From NCBI RefSeq assembly GCF_018143015.1, contig NC_054743.1:43108922-43172921 (forward strand): DNA of 64,000 bases, written 5' to 3'. The notes under the pieces were generated by a model that was not told the origin of the DNA, did not search any database, and saw only the letters and a list, made by a program, of their open reading frames with translations. Origin of the DNA: Lytechinus variegatus (Eukaryota; Echinodermata; Echinoidea; Temnopleuroida; Toxopneustidae). Position 1 is the first letter of the stretch, and each line of letters opens with the position of its first letter. Below are positions 33,186 through 46,877 of this stretch, piece after piece. A program made the position numbers and the translations under genes.

Positions 33186-33273
33186 GATTTACATTTAACT
33201 CTGAGATCTTTCAAGTGTTATATAGTTTGACATTTCATATTGTAGATACCGGTACAGACTTCCTATAATATAT

Positions 33274-34140
33274 GTAGGGGAAGGCGGGGTAAGTTGTGAC
33301 AGTTTTTGCTTTTTGCATATTAGAATTGATATGATTAATAATCTTGTCGAAATAAGTACCTTGCCTTGAAATTTAATTCTTCTGAAAGATTTTCCACCTA
33401 TGTATAATTTTCTATCCCCACACTGAAAGTCATCGTGACCTTTGAAAAAAACGATGTCAAATGGCTCAACTTGCCCCATATATGGGGTAAGTTTGAGCCA
33501 CCTTCTGGGGTAAGTTGAGCCACAAAAACTGTGTACAAAATGTATGAGGGGAGAACCAGCATGTCAATTTTTTGTTTAAAGTTATTTCACTTGCTAATTC
33601 TCTTTAAATACTAACATCCTTTAAAAGGAAAAGAGCAGTCATGTAAATTTGCTCCTTTCAGCAAGCATTTCAATCGATTTGTATGGTTTGTTTGTTTTTT
33701 AAGATACATTACCATAGGAATTACCATTGCTCAACTTGCCCCATGCTGTTTGGCTCAACTTACCCCAGTCCGAACTTAGTGCGATAATTTTGTATCCACA
33801 CATTTATTATGCATCCATCATGTAAAAGACAATGACAAGAATGAAGATCCATACCTGGACTGATAATGTTAATATCATGTCTTTATTATATTTAAAGATG
33901 TGTGTATTTATGAAGCACTTATCTATTTCACACTCTTTTTTACTTTTTTGGCTGAAATTCATATTTTTCCCTCTAAAAAACTACTTTTTGTTTCAAAGTT
34001 GAAAACAATGTGGTGGGGTTAGGTGTTATGCTATGGGTCATCGATACATGACACCACCACAATGTCTGACTCATTCATTATTGGCCTGGGGCCTGTGGCT
34101 CAACTTGCCCCTATGCTCAACTTACCCCGCCTTCCCCTAC
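33274..34140. mobile_element. 867-bp element with GGGGTAAGTTG termini and internal repeats
   Basis: The ends GTAGGGGAAGGCGGGGTAAG (33274) and its exact inverse (to 34140) form a 23-bp terminal repeat. Inside, several GGGGTAAGTTGAGCCA or inverse motifs occur (33485, 33510, 33728, 33753, 34095). No reading frame fits a transposase and the target duplication is not clear. Confidence 0.7.
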
Positions 34141-35054
34141 TGTACATAATTACACATACTCTTAAGATTCTTAATTACAATAATATCAATGGAAAGAAAA
34201 ACAGTACAAATGATAGGGGAGTCGATTGAGTCATTTCTTTTGATATATGTACAAGGCATCATACATGTCCACACATGAAGTTCCTAGAGTTGAGCTCAAA
34301 GTCAGATGGGATGACCTCATGTGGTAATTGACTATCTGAGACATACATGTAGATCAACTGTTTCAGTGCTTGTACACCAAATGAATACAGGAATAAGCCC
34401 CGTCTCTTGTTTTATGTGAATAAGAAGCATGGATTATCAATGTTTCAACAAAATAATATTTCAATTTTCAAAGTCAACTTCTGAAGTCAGAAGCAAAGAA
34501 AAAAGTAATACAATGATTTTTCACTTTCCAAATACTCGTTTTCCCCTGAGAATGAACAATTCTATTGAAGTTAGAATGCTGGAAAATGATGAATTGCATA
34601 CTATTTATGTGAGGATTAATTAATAGTAAAATCCTAGTACATAACTACTTACCATAAAATTGATTTTGATCACACCATCGGTATTCATGTCAGATAGCAA
34701 TACAAATGCCAATATTCACAATCACAGATAACAATGTCAACTTTGATTCTCTGTTATTTTCAATGAATTTTATTCCATTCACAACTTTACTTGATTTATT
34801 CAGTATAAATGTCACAAATGATAGAAAAGAATCATTTCTTGAATGCCATTGTGTCTTAATTTCTGGAATTAAAAGCCCTTTCATGCTTTTACATCATAAA
34901 TCTTTGTTTTTCATGATTTAATTCAACAAAGTGATAAACTAAATCATCACAGAATTGGATGAATGTTGCCCTTTTCCACTTTTTATTCTGATATGAGACC
35001 TTTATAACGCTTAATGCAAGCACTGCATACTATTAGCACAGCTACATGTACCCT
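34141..35054. other. Convergent intergenic spacer, no feature seen
   Basis: AT-rich sequence with no splice-bounded open frame or clear repeat recognised. Confidence 0.4.
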
Positions 35055-35222
35055 GATAAGGCGCAATCAAGGAAATTTTTCCTACCAAGTACCCATTAAC
35101 TACACCTGTGAGGAGAGTGGCAAATGTAAACCCCTTGACAAAGGAAACAAGTGCTGCAGTGGGATTTGAACCTCTGACCGTGTGGTTCAGTCTAGGGACT
35201 TAACCACTAAGCCACACTTCTG
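35055..35222 (-). mobile_element. tRNA-derived SINE
   Basis: The minus strand reads GTGGCTTAGTGGTTAAG (A-box region, 35215-35199) and GAGGTTCAAATCCC (B-box region, ending at 35161), followed by an unrelated tail. The tRNA-like part is imperfect. The 3' limit is approximate. Confidence 0.6.
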
Positions 35223-36903
35223 CAAACGAAAATCTTATGTACATTGGAGTTCAATTCTCTTGAGATGGGCACATTGACGCCATTACCAAGTTTGATTCTT
35301 TGAAGGTTCTGTGTCATCGAAATCCAAAATGACTCCTATAGTGGTACTAAAAACTGTTATGTTACATTTTAACCCCATTTTAGAGATATTGCAAATTGCA
35401 ATGAATATCAGCGTCACCATGGAATAATCTACAAAACTACATGTATAAGATCAAATTCTGCAAAAAGTCTCATTGCTAAAAATTATGCTAATTTGTGTGT
35501 AAAATAAAAATTTGCTCTGAAATTAACAATGCTAATTTTGGGTACACAGACTCTTCATAGGAATATGATCAAATGCACTTCAAAGAAATGTCAACATCAC
35601 ATTTTTAAAAATGTATTTTAATGTTTTCTTAAATTCTTAAGTATTTCTATGTTTTTCTACTTTTTATTTTTTGTTTTTTCAATGAAAGTTGTTGGGGACT
35701 TTATTTTGACTGTAAACAAGATGAATTTAATTGATTTTAATCAGTAAAAGGAAAATTAATATTACATTATGAATGTTAGCTAAAAGCACTGTTTGCATTG
35801 GATTTGTACACAAAGTCACGTTTTTGAGCTATTTTTGGTCTGCATGCACATACAAAATGATGCATGATTTTGGAACCTGGTCGCCATTTTAGTCTCAAAA
35901 CTTGTGCGAGACTTGAAAGTATACAGTGCATGAGCAATGCGGTAAAAAAAAATTGTGTGGCGGATTTATTGTGAAAAATGTTGAGGGGGGGCTGATTTAG
36001 AATTTTGTTGAACTTGCTAAGCTCCATCCCTGCAGAGAGTTCGGATCTCATTTATTTTGTAATCACCTGTTAGCAGTCTCAACATATAAGATGCAGTGTG
36101 AGACATATTACAGCATCACCAGCAAATAAAAGACAATGTAAATGTATTGTATGAAAGCGTGTGATTCTATATGTATTATGAGTACATGTACATGTATGTG
36201 CTGAGCTGTGAGAAGCTACATGTACACAACATTGTTTAACGTACATGTAAAGTGTTAGTGACGCTGATTCAGACGGACAGATGATGTCACAGAGGGAATG
36301 AGCTGGAGCTTAAAAAGTTTGAAAATATCCTCTTGAAAATTGTTTAAAAATCTACAAAACATATTTGGATTCTCCATTCAGTGCAGTGTTAAAGATTATC
36401 CAATGTTGCAGGTTTAGGCAGTAAGTTGTGGTAAGTAGCCCCCGAAAATACAAAATAATAATTTTTTTTTGCCTGGAGTATTCAACTAAGTTTGTAATGC
36501 TGGGATCACAACCATGATTGAAAGAATCAAATCGTAAACATACAACATCATTGCTGTGGGCTCGATAGCATTCAAGCAATTTTCAATCAACACTAATTCT
36601 CCCTCATTTCAACCTAAGCCACTTGACACAGGAAGTAGAGGTCAACTTGGTGTGCACAGCAATGCAGGTCCATCGCCATACAATCATGATCATGAACTCC
36701 AATGTGCTCAAGTGATTTTTCAACGGCTGTGATTCTGCTGATTGGCCTTTCGAAATGCACCTTGTGTGTGTGTTGAGTGTGCATTCTGAAAAAAAATCTT
36801 TGATGTTGCTTGAAGTAACGCAACCATGGTTTGAATTCAACTTTGTTGCACACTGTATTTCTACATGTACAGTAACAAGCAACATTTAATGAAAGGTACC
36901 TTG

Positions 36904-37215
36904 TCAAAAGTAAGAGACACATCCTTCCCTCAGCCAATCTTCATATTTCATCATAGACAAGATAATGGGAATGCCGGAAAGCCGATCTGAAAAGATGCAT
37001 GGTTCCTTTGTAACGGGATCCCTGCTAAGAGACACAGCACAGACTTCTGACAAGTTGCCTGATGGCCCTGTACAAAGTCTGAATTCTTTCACCTTCTTAC
37101 ACTTAAAATCATGTGATTCCAAAAGTCCTTCTACATGTAAATTTGAATTGGTGTACCACTTCTCCAAAGGAATGAAGACAATGGCTTCAGAATCGATGGA
37201 TGCATGTATACTGTA
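36904..37215 (-). CDS. Unassigned terminal exon, 103 open codons
   Basis: A strong acceptor (TTGATTTCAG) at 37216 opens a 103-codon frame ending in TGA, with balanced composition (EKWYTNSNLHVEGLLESHDF, then SRDPVTKEPCIFSDRL and MMKYEDWLREGC). I do not recognise the family. It lies 180 bp beyond the TIPRL stop on the same strand. TIPRL exon 5 ends in phase 0 and this exon opens in phase 0, so an alternative TIPRL C-terminus is possible. It could also be the last exon of an unseen gene, or chance. Confidence 0.35.
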   Translation of the reverse strand, partial: YSIHASIDSEAIVFIPLEKWYTNSNLHVEGLLESHDFKCKKVKEFRLCTGPSGNLSEVCAVSLSRDPVTKEPCIFSDRLSGIPIILSMMKYEDWLREGCVSYF

Positions 37216-37395
37216 CTGAAATCAAGCAAACTTTACACTGAAGTCGATTCTCTGAGTTTTAAATCCAAAATTTCTCTAGCTGGCCTTTGTCACTATTCAC
37301 TCACGGATGTACAAGAACGACTGAACTTGTTCCATCAAAGTGTCCACATGTAGGAGGACAGCTTCACCATGAAAGTAAATATACACAAGGTCCTA

Positions 37396-40300
37396 TCATG
37401 ACATCGCTTGTTCTGAGTCTGTCTCAAACTCCAGTTTTTCAAAAGTCTGTGAGACCGTGTCCAACATTTCGTTAAGTTTGATTGGATCCTGCAGTTCATG
37501 TGGTTCGAGACCCAGAGCCTGGACAGACTTCTCCTTACTGCTATACTCGCGCAGGACGTAATTCGTGCCAGCCTATGTAGGAAGAGAGAAAGGAAGGGGT
37601 AAATGCAAATGGATGAAAGGAGAATCGTTCTCATGAATAGACTTGTTAAAATGCCTGGTTTATTACGGTGTAAAGATGGTGATAAGAATTTAGCAGTAAG
37701 TGGGGCAAGATCGAGAGACATTTAAGATTCGAGATATTTTAGCACTTTAGCTCTTAAAGGAAGATGAAACCTTTGGAAAAAGTCGGCTTGTGTGAAAACA
37801 GAAAAATCAAAGAATAAGATCAGAAAAAGTTTGAGAAAAATCTGACAAATAATGAGAAAGGTATGAGCATTTGGATATTGCTATCACTTATGCTATGGAG
37901 ATCCTCCTTTTGGCAATGCAATAAAAATGTGTGATGTCACTTGTGAATAACTTTCCATTTGATGGACTATAAATGCCCCCAAAATGTCTCCTTTTGTTCT
38001 GTGTTATGGTGAAACAAACTCTTTGTCCATAATGTATTCTTTGAAAATGTGCATAACATGTCCTCCTATAGAAAGAATACATGATCTACTGATAGATGTT
38101 ATAAAAGAGGCAGTCTAAGTGAAATGTACACATGTACAAAAGTAATGGCAAACTTGTTCACATGTGACATCAAACATTTTGTCGCTTTGCCAATAGGAAG
38201 ATCTACATTACAATAATGATCTAAACTTCAAATCGGACCAAATATTCATTTTCAAAAGTTCAAAATAAAGAGTCAAAGTGAAAATATGATCATCTATGCA
38301 TTGGACTAAATTACAGACAAACCAAGTGATGGTTGGACCAAATGGTAAGTAGACCAATATGATAGTAGACCAAATGGGTCTAGCTATGATGGTGTTACAC
38401 AATGTAAGAACTCGACCATTTGCTTGTAGACCAAGTTAACACTTGACACAGAACGGAGACGACAGGCAGCCATGACTCTTCCAAATTTTCAAAGGAACAA
38501 AGTATCGGGAAATAAACTAATGACAACAAAATGATATGCATGATTTCTTTTATGAAGATGGAATTGGCTCCTTACTATTATTATCATTATTAACATCATC
38601 TTTGTGATTTTATGATATATGATGACCCTGTTCACACTGGATTAATTCTATTCAGGACATATTTGAAAGTTCACTACTCATAATATACAGGCACCGTAAC
38701 AAAAAGGTTAGCGATTCATGGCTTAGGTGAAAGAACAATTCTGATTGGTTCTCAGTAAGTCTACAGAGCAAAATGCCCATGCAATGATGATCGTGATAGG
38801 CCAATTCAATTTAGCAGTTAATCGCTAACCTTTGTGTTACGGGCCCCTGGGCAAAGTAACACAAATATTAATAACGATCAATCAATCGCTAAATGGACAG
38901 ACCAATCTAGATCAGTGTTATGCGCGCATTTAGTTCAAAATACTGACCAAGAACCAATCAGAAGTGTTCTTTCACATTTGCTATTCATCGCTAAGCTTTG
39001 TGTCACGAGACCCAGGTCATTATTCATTAAGGTCGCTATGCGTAACATTCCTGCTTGTAGTCAAGAGACATACCTCATGATAGCATCTTGTATCATTGAT
39101 GCGGACTAGAACTCCATCTACTCTTAAAAAGAATCTCATCAGTAGGAAGAAACTGGATTGCATCACTCTCTGAAACAAAGAAAAAAAATCAATTAGTTCA
39201 TTTATAAAACTTTGCCAAGTCTTCTCCCAGCCCTCGCCTCTCTCTCCTACGCTTTCCTCTTTATTCTCTCTTTCTCCTTTTCTTCTACAGTTAAAAGGGA
39301 ATTGGTGCTAAATTAAACACTGCGAACTATTTCTGTTTATTACTAACTCTTAATGTGCCATTCACTGTAATCAACAAGTGTCAATTTTTTTTCAGAGTAC
39401 ATGTATATTTTTAATTTTTTTATTATAAAAAGGGAATCACTCCTGAGACAATAATGTTAAACCTCTTGACCATAAGCTGAACTGAACAATGGAATCACTC
39501 ATACATGCAATGCACTCCTCAAATGATTTAGGCATAATAGCTGTATAACCATTGCACGAAAATGTGTTTGTGGCACTCCAGTGGATGCACAAATGTGTTC
39601 ATGGCACGTTAAGGGTTAAACTTACACAACCATTATAGCTTGTTTGCAGCCTGCCATGTGCGAGCCATGTTCATGACCAATCTTATAATAGTTACAAAGA
39701 TGCAACGCATAAACCATGCATAGTTTTAACTAGTATTTGAACTACAGGTACATGAAAAAAAGTGGCACATATCGCTCACAGAATATTTGTAATCTACAAT
39801 CAGTTTTGGTACTCAGAGCACAAACAAGTGCCTGGGAATGATAGACTGATATTTATTTCTTGAAAAAATATAAGACCTCAGGTGTGTATCACAAACATTT
39901 ATCTATGTGACTTGAAGGCACACTTGAACTCACCAGCTGTGTGCGGATTATATTTCATCACCGCTTTGGTCAGATTATACTCAAAGAGTGGGTGCTTCTG
40001 CACCACAATCATTGAAATTGAACATCATTTGTGAGTGTGCATTTCAGCACAAATTTACTTGGTAATTTTTTTTTCAAGATTACTAGAATTTCAATGAATT
40101 AATATCGAATTTTCAATGCACATTTCAATATTTTCCGAACATAGAGCAGCCCTACCTTCAATTTCAGATATGTTTATTATGGATTCTTGCTACATGTAGT
40201 TGCATGGACAAACAAGCTGTAGGTGAAAGGGAATTGTGTACTTTGCACATGTGTAGCTTCTCACAGCAACTTCAGGTTATTGCTAGACTTTTTCCCAAGA

Positions 40301-43300
40301 CCCACTTGATGAGGACAGCGCAAACCAGGGTCTGAGCTAGCAGACTACTCACCATTTTCACAGTAAGGATGGCACAGCCGTTATCTGCTAGTTCATCTTC
40401 AAAGAGTGGCATGTCCTCAAAGAAGAAGATCTTTTCTCTCACTTTCAGCTTCTCAATATCTATCCTTTCGTCTGTTTCACTGATCTGCGAAGGGTCAGAA
40501 ATTATGAATTATGAGCAGTGCGTATCAAAAAAAGTTTACACTTAGAAAAAATCCTGTAAAATTATTCATTTGTAATATCGTGAAGATTTTTTCACATTTT
40601 AACATTGGTACAGATCCATTTAAGCAAATGACGATATAACTTTCGAAAAATATTACCGCTTTAGTGAGCACCACTTACTTTTGAAAAGTTAGTGAAAAAT
40701 GATTTGCGCAGAACTTTGAAATAATTATGCGAATAAAAGTAGACCTTAATCATGAAAAACATGTTTAAATTTGGCTAATAAAATTGATTCGAAGATATCT
40801 TTTACTTTTTAAACTTGTTTCATTGCCCAAAACACCATGAAGAGTGCATTGCGCCCCACCCCACTCCCCCACACACCAAGGGCATCGTGATGGTATTTGC
40901 TTTACAGTGAGCTGTAATCCACATGAAACAGCTTAGGCTTGATTTTCATTTTGTTAATCACTTTCAAGCTTGGGAAAAGTCTGGAGAAGCAAGTATTAAA
41001 TGAAAAATGAAATGTAAACTCACATTAAATGATAAAAACTTAATGAAAAAATGCTAGAGATGTCTGATATAAACTTTTGGTCAGATTCAGGTATGTCCTC
41101 AGATCCAGCTGGCACAAAAAGGGTAAAGGTTGTGCTTAATAAGTGTTTAAATTTTCAATTTTGGTGACAAAATTGTTCCAAAATGCTTGAATGTATCCGT
41201 TTTATTTCAATTAAATAAAAGTGCGAGGGAAATGTATGAGAAATGTTTCGCAGGATAAGTTCTATTTCGCCCTTTCCCCTCGACACAGCGTGAAAACGAG
41301 CATTTCTGCGCAAACAGATTTCTGCGAGCTTTACAAAAATGGACAGTGCTCACTCAAGTGCAACATTCTTTCAAAACTTTTACTTTCATTGGATAGATGA
41401 GACCCACACCCAAGAATATATGTGAAAAAATTACCCACATGTTGTATATTTTTTAATTCCCAGGGCTTTTTCAAAGTGTAAACTTTTTTTTGATACGCAC
41501 TGTATACCAGTGCATACATGTAGAATTTTTTTTGCAAAAGTATTCAAGCATGTGAATGAAAAATTTTGATAATTGTCACTTTGATCATGGTTTGAAATTT
41601 CAGTTCTAACATGGCAGATAATTTGAGGTACCTCATTAGTGCAAGAACATTTTGAAATTGTCTGACATCCACGCCCGCACTGTACTCGTTAGACTTTTAA
41701 TTATGCATCAAGTATTTACAACCTGGAGATCTACAGGACTACTTACCCTCCCGTACAGATGATATGATGACGATGATGATGAAGAACATATTTCTAATAG
41801 ATTGGAAATTTCTTAGGTACAGGTAACAAACACACAGTTTTATGAAACAGCCCCCCCCCCCCCATGAGCAGGCCCTTCTTGTTGCAACGTACCTTGCAAT
41901 GGTTTCCGTTTGAATTCACGATGGTACCCTTGTAATCTGTTGTGTATGTCCAATCAAATGGCTTTATCACCTTGGAGATAAACTCACAATCACTCCTGAA
42001 AACATCCATAATGATGATGAAGTTGCAATTAAAATTCCTCAACCACAAAAATATATATATGACAAAAATTATAACCAAAACTTTCAATGAAAATAATTGT
42101 TATGTAGACACATCAACTCATGGTCAGATTATTGAAAGCAAAAATCAACCAACTCTTTTTACAGCCTAATACATTTTTATGTGAAGGGGGGGGGGCAAGC
42201 ACTGAACTGCACCCGCAACATGTTTGATGCCAGCTGCTCCTATTCCCCCTCTTATATTAAACTTTTTTTTCTTCCTCTCCATGTTTGATTTGTAAAACTC
42301 AAACAAATAAAAAATCATTACTCTGAGTAATTTTTCATTTTTAGGACAATGCTAGGGAAAAGGGGACTTGGCTGTTTTACATGTAGCCTTGGCACCCTCA
42401 TCCCAGTTACAATGTACATGTACATCAGACAGACCAAAGGTGATCATGTGACCAAATCTACTTCAAAAGTGCAGTTTGAGCTTTGCATCAAACTTTTTGA
42501 TGACACCATTTTCTTTTTTTTCTTCATTTCTAAAGTTATGCACCTACCTTCATCTATATTCAAATTTTTTTTATTTCATTTAAATTGAAAAAAAAAATCT
42601 CTATGTAATGATTATGGCCTCAGTAAAAATAGATGTAATTTTCACAAAGTTTTCCAATTACACTACAACTTTCTCATTCCTTGTCCAATTTCATTCAATT
42701 TTGTCAATTTGTTTTTCCACATTTCTCTCCTTTTGTATCAGATCACTATAACATGGTCAGATTTCCCATTAATGATAAAATTGTCTACCTTGCTTCCTGC
42801 CATGTATCAGCGGCTGCTACTTTCATTGTATCATGCTTGTTATCTACCAGTCTGAGAGCATCAATTGTGTTGAACTCTATCCCAAACCCGCCGGAATGAT
42901 GGATGCGAAGGACATTATCTCCAAATGTCATCTCTGGTAGCTGAGGGAGCTCTAATTCCTCTTCATGTCTATACATTGTAAAAAAAAAAAATAACAAATG
43001 TACTATTAGATTCTAGGGCACTAAGAAAAACAATAACACTGAAAGATTGATTTCTATGGGATAACACAAAGCAAGGCATTATTTTAGCAGTACATGTAAC
43101 TTTCACACAAAGAGCTGCATTGCAAATTGCAAATGAAAATTCATGCACTGAAAATGGGAAAACGAACGTGCTTGGCTGGCACAATTGTATGCTAAAGCTG
43201 TATTAGAAATGATTAAAAGAACCTGACCTTGTGTGTTTATCATCAAAATTTAGTATTTTCCAGCAAATATTTCGCAAAGATGGTAAGCTGATTATTTTAT

Positions 43301-46300
43301 TATTACTAATATAATCGGCTTACCATCTTTGCGAAATATTTGCTGGAAAATACCAAATTTTGATTAAGATCTAATAATAATTAAAGTTCTTGTGGCCCAT
43401 TTAAGTCTGTACTGTAGAAAAACGAAGTTGCATGGAATCGAAGAGGGTGATGTAGCTCACCCTTTTCCCATACTATGCCATATGGCCATAGACGCTGTAA
43501 CCCAGGGGGCTCCCGGCCGCTCCTGGCCGATCGAGATGGGGGTAGGAGAGAACTTTTCGTTTTTTGAGGTTCCAGTCTGTGCCCAGATGTCAGAAAAACT
43601 GCCACTCGTTAGACCATCATCCATATAATCGTGGTAAGTGCTTGATTTCTGTTTTAACTATTTATTCGGAGAATTATTTTGACCATACTTCACGCTTGTC
43701 AGGTGAGTATGCCAAATTGCACGTACGATCCTGGGCTCCCGACCGCGTAGCAGTCGGGAGCCCCCTGGGTTATAGACGCTGGAGACCTAACTAGATCTAG
43801 ATTCTAGTCTTAACTAGATTTGGCCTTTGGGTGAACCTCCACCATTGGCATGTCATCGATCTGTTGACAAGGAGGGAGATATAGAGCCGGGCCAGAGTTC
43901 TCAGCCTCATATCCCTAACCGAAATAGACCGATTTATCGGCCATAACTATGCTCCATCTGGCAGTCTATGTAAAGTCTCCCTCCTCCTCAGACAGAGTTT
44001 CCTACTTCCCCCTCATCCAAATGATATTCTATTTTCAGTACCGTATGGGCACTAGTATTCAACCCGGCATAATTCAAAGATTTTGAAATATTCCTGAAAA
44101 TATTTAGAAATAGGGAATTTATCTTAATTTCATACCTTTGTTATTTCCAGGGTAATCTGTTGTCAGTATTTTCTTTATCAATCTGTCGACTGTATGTGCG
44201 GAGAATCGAATTATGCGCCGATGGCCTTTTGCACTGAATTGCACTAGTATTCAACCTAGTGAGGATAGATAGCAAATCTCATAAGGGTTTAGATTGCTAA
44301 ATTAGATCTAGATCTATGTAAGTCTCTGGCTTAGATTAATTCCCTGTTTGGTCTCATCTCAAATGGTGTAGTCCATAGTCGGATGGGACAAGGGCAGATT
44401 GAGAGACAGGGCCATCTTAAATCACTAGGTTGAATACTAGTGCAGACGGGTTGAATACTAGTGCAAAAACCCGTCGCCATGTAATTCGATCGCCCGCGCA
44501 CACAGTCGACTGGTTGAAGAAAAAAATAACGGAAAAAGCACCAGCATTTGCGCTTGGAAATAAGTCAGGTCTGAAATTCAGGTGAATTCCATATTTCTAT
44601 ATATTTGAAGAAACTCTCAAAACGGGTTGAATACTAGTGCCCTTACGGTACGGTGATTTAGCTTTATAAGATGGCTAAATAATTTGCAGCTTGCTGATTG
44701 GTCAAAGCGTACCACGTGATCATTCGCAAAAAGTGTCTATCCCTGCACGCCCGTGCAATTTTCGCGCACCCAAATTGTCTAACCCATGGTAAGTGCAATT
44801 TCAAAATTTTTGATATTTGATTTAGATCTATTTCATTATTTCTTTCTCATATAAGTAGGCACGGCCGTAGTCACTAGATGGCGCTGTCGCGGAAGTGCTC
44901 AAAATTTGTACGTAAGTTTCGTCCGCTTGTCAATGAGTGAAATCGCACAGCGATGCGATATCGTCAAAATTAAGCCCCTGTCAGCGCGGATGAATATGAT
45001 ATTTTCTCTTTGTGATTGTCCTCCCTTGCGATGGAAAATATGTCATCGTAATGCATAGGACTTTCGCGAGCTACCGAAGTCATTTTCGTGCCCCAAATTC
45101 CATGAAATCTTCCAAAAATAGCCATGAAAGTGTCGGTAAGTCAAAAGTGTCATGAGTTGCTCTCAATTCTTACCTTATTTAGTTGTATTTCTTGCAAAAT
45201 GGGTCTCGAAGTGTTCTGGATTTTCCGTTGATTGTGAAACTTGAATTGATTTCCTTTCTGTGTCTTGCAGTTAAATTGCAGCGCGGGGAATCGCAAGGGC
45301 TTCCACAGCCCTTCTCAGTGAGGTTTACAAGCTGAGCAGCCCTTGAATTTGGTCGAATTTCGAGCCATTTTAATCGCGCGCACGGGATGATTAATTAACA
45401 TAACAATTAGCAGATTAGAGATCAAGATTACGTCACGTACGTGCGTACGTGTGATACACAGAAATGAAATAGAACTTGAATCACACGGAATCACAGTCAA
45501 GAAATGCTTTGTTTTCTTTGTTTGCTAAATGATTTCCTGAATTTAAAATCATGAATAAACACCAGAGTAATGACATGAAGGAGATAATCATGGTCATATG
45601 AGGAATAACTAAATATTTTCTGAAAACGAGTGAATATGATGGGGCAATAATGTGCATGCACTGGAAAATGAACATTCACCTCATTGTCAGTGCCGTGGTG
45701 TCAGTCACTCAGACACAGTGCTTTACTGCCTTTTACTGGCATTTTCTTTGCACTGCCGCCGCCACTGGTTTTTCTTTTGCCAACTAGATTAAAACTCATT
45801 TATATATTAATATGTTTATTGCAATTTTTGAATAAATGGTAATACAAAGTGGAAAAAAATGAAGATAAAAATAATTTGGACTAAAATATGCCATCACCCC
45901 CCCCCTCTAAAAAATACACACTATCTTGAATGACTCGTTTATTTAATTTGCATTGAAAAAATAATTGTATTTATGCACTTTTTTATTTCTCATTCTTTCT
46001 GCCAGAATATCAGATGCCATCATGAATAACCTCACCTCCAGATTGAACTCCTAAACATCTTGACAATGACTATCTACTGAGATATCTTGCCTTCTTGAGA
46101 TTGGAAGTTTTAAGTTCAAGTCAGAGTGACCTAAGGCCCTACTAACAAGAAGAATCCAGATTTACATAAAAACAAATCCCACGAAAGATACAAACTGATT
46201 TTACTCTTAATGTGTAGTGTGTATGTGAGACTCTGTGTTTGTGTTTATTTTGAGGAGGACCTCCTGTCTCTGTTTTTATTATTTTATTGACTGAATGAAT

Positions 46301-46845
46301 GATCAATACCTAAAAGTGAGAACTGATTTTTGAGGAGAGTACATTAGTGTATGGTTTTGAGTGAATTTGATTTGAGTAACTGTTTTTCTTTATTATTTTT
46401 CTCATAATTATTATTTTGCCTTTTATTTTCTATTTTCAGTTATATATTGTCAGTTACATTAAGTTGAACTTCCAAATTTGATCAAAGTGTTCAATTCTTG
46501 GGATAGAATTTTATCAGGTAATAAAACTGAGTTTGATAAATCTAAAAAGGACACTGAAAAAAATATGAACACTTGGAGATGCTCACTAAGAAGAGGAAAA
46601 AACATGAAAGGAAATGGAACTTAAGTGGATGTTATAGCATGCCTTTCGCAGATCTCCAAGCACCAGGAATCATAGGCGGCGGAAGTGGGGGGGGGGGGGA
46701 GTATCCCCCTAAATTTGAGGTGGGGAGGGGACGATTCCCTCCCCCTCAATTTTTTGTTGATAACCTTATTTTTTATTTTTTTTGGCTTGTCAATTTTCAA
46801 TTTTGTTTCCTGTGTCCCCCCCAAGATATTATTTGGTCACTATCT

Positions 46846-46877
<32 letters not shown>

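Noticed and set aside
35161-35215. Possible minus-strand tRNA gene
   Set aside because: Same reasoning: tRNA-like head with imperfect stems and a non-tRNA tail.
36604-36937. Two overlapping minus-strand frames of about 100 codons
   Set aside because: Overlapping frames in AT-rich DNA without splice sites or recognisable motifs; likely 3' untranslated or intergenic.
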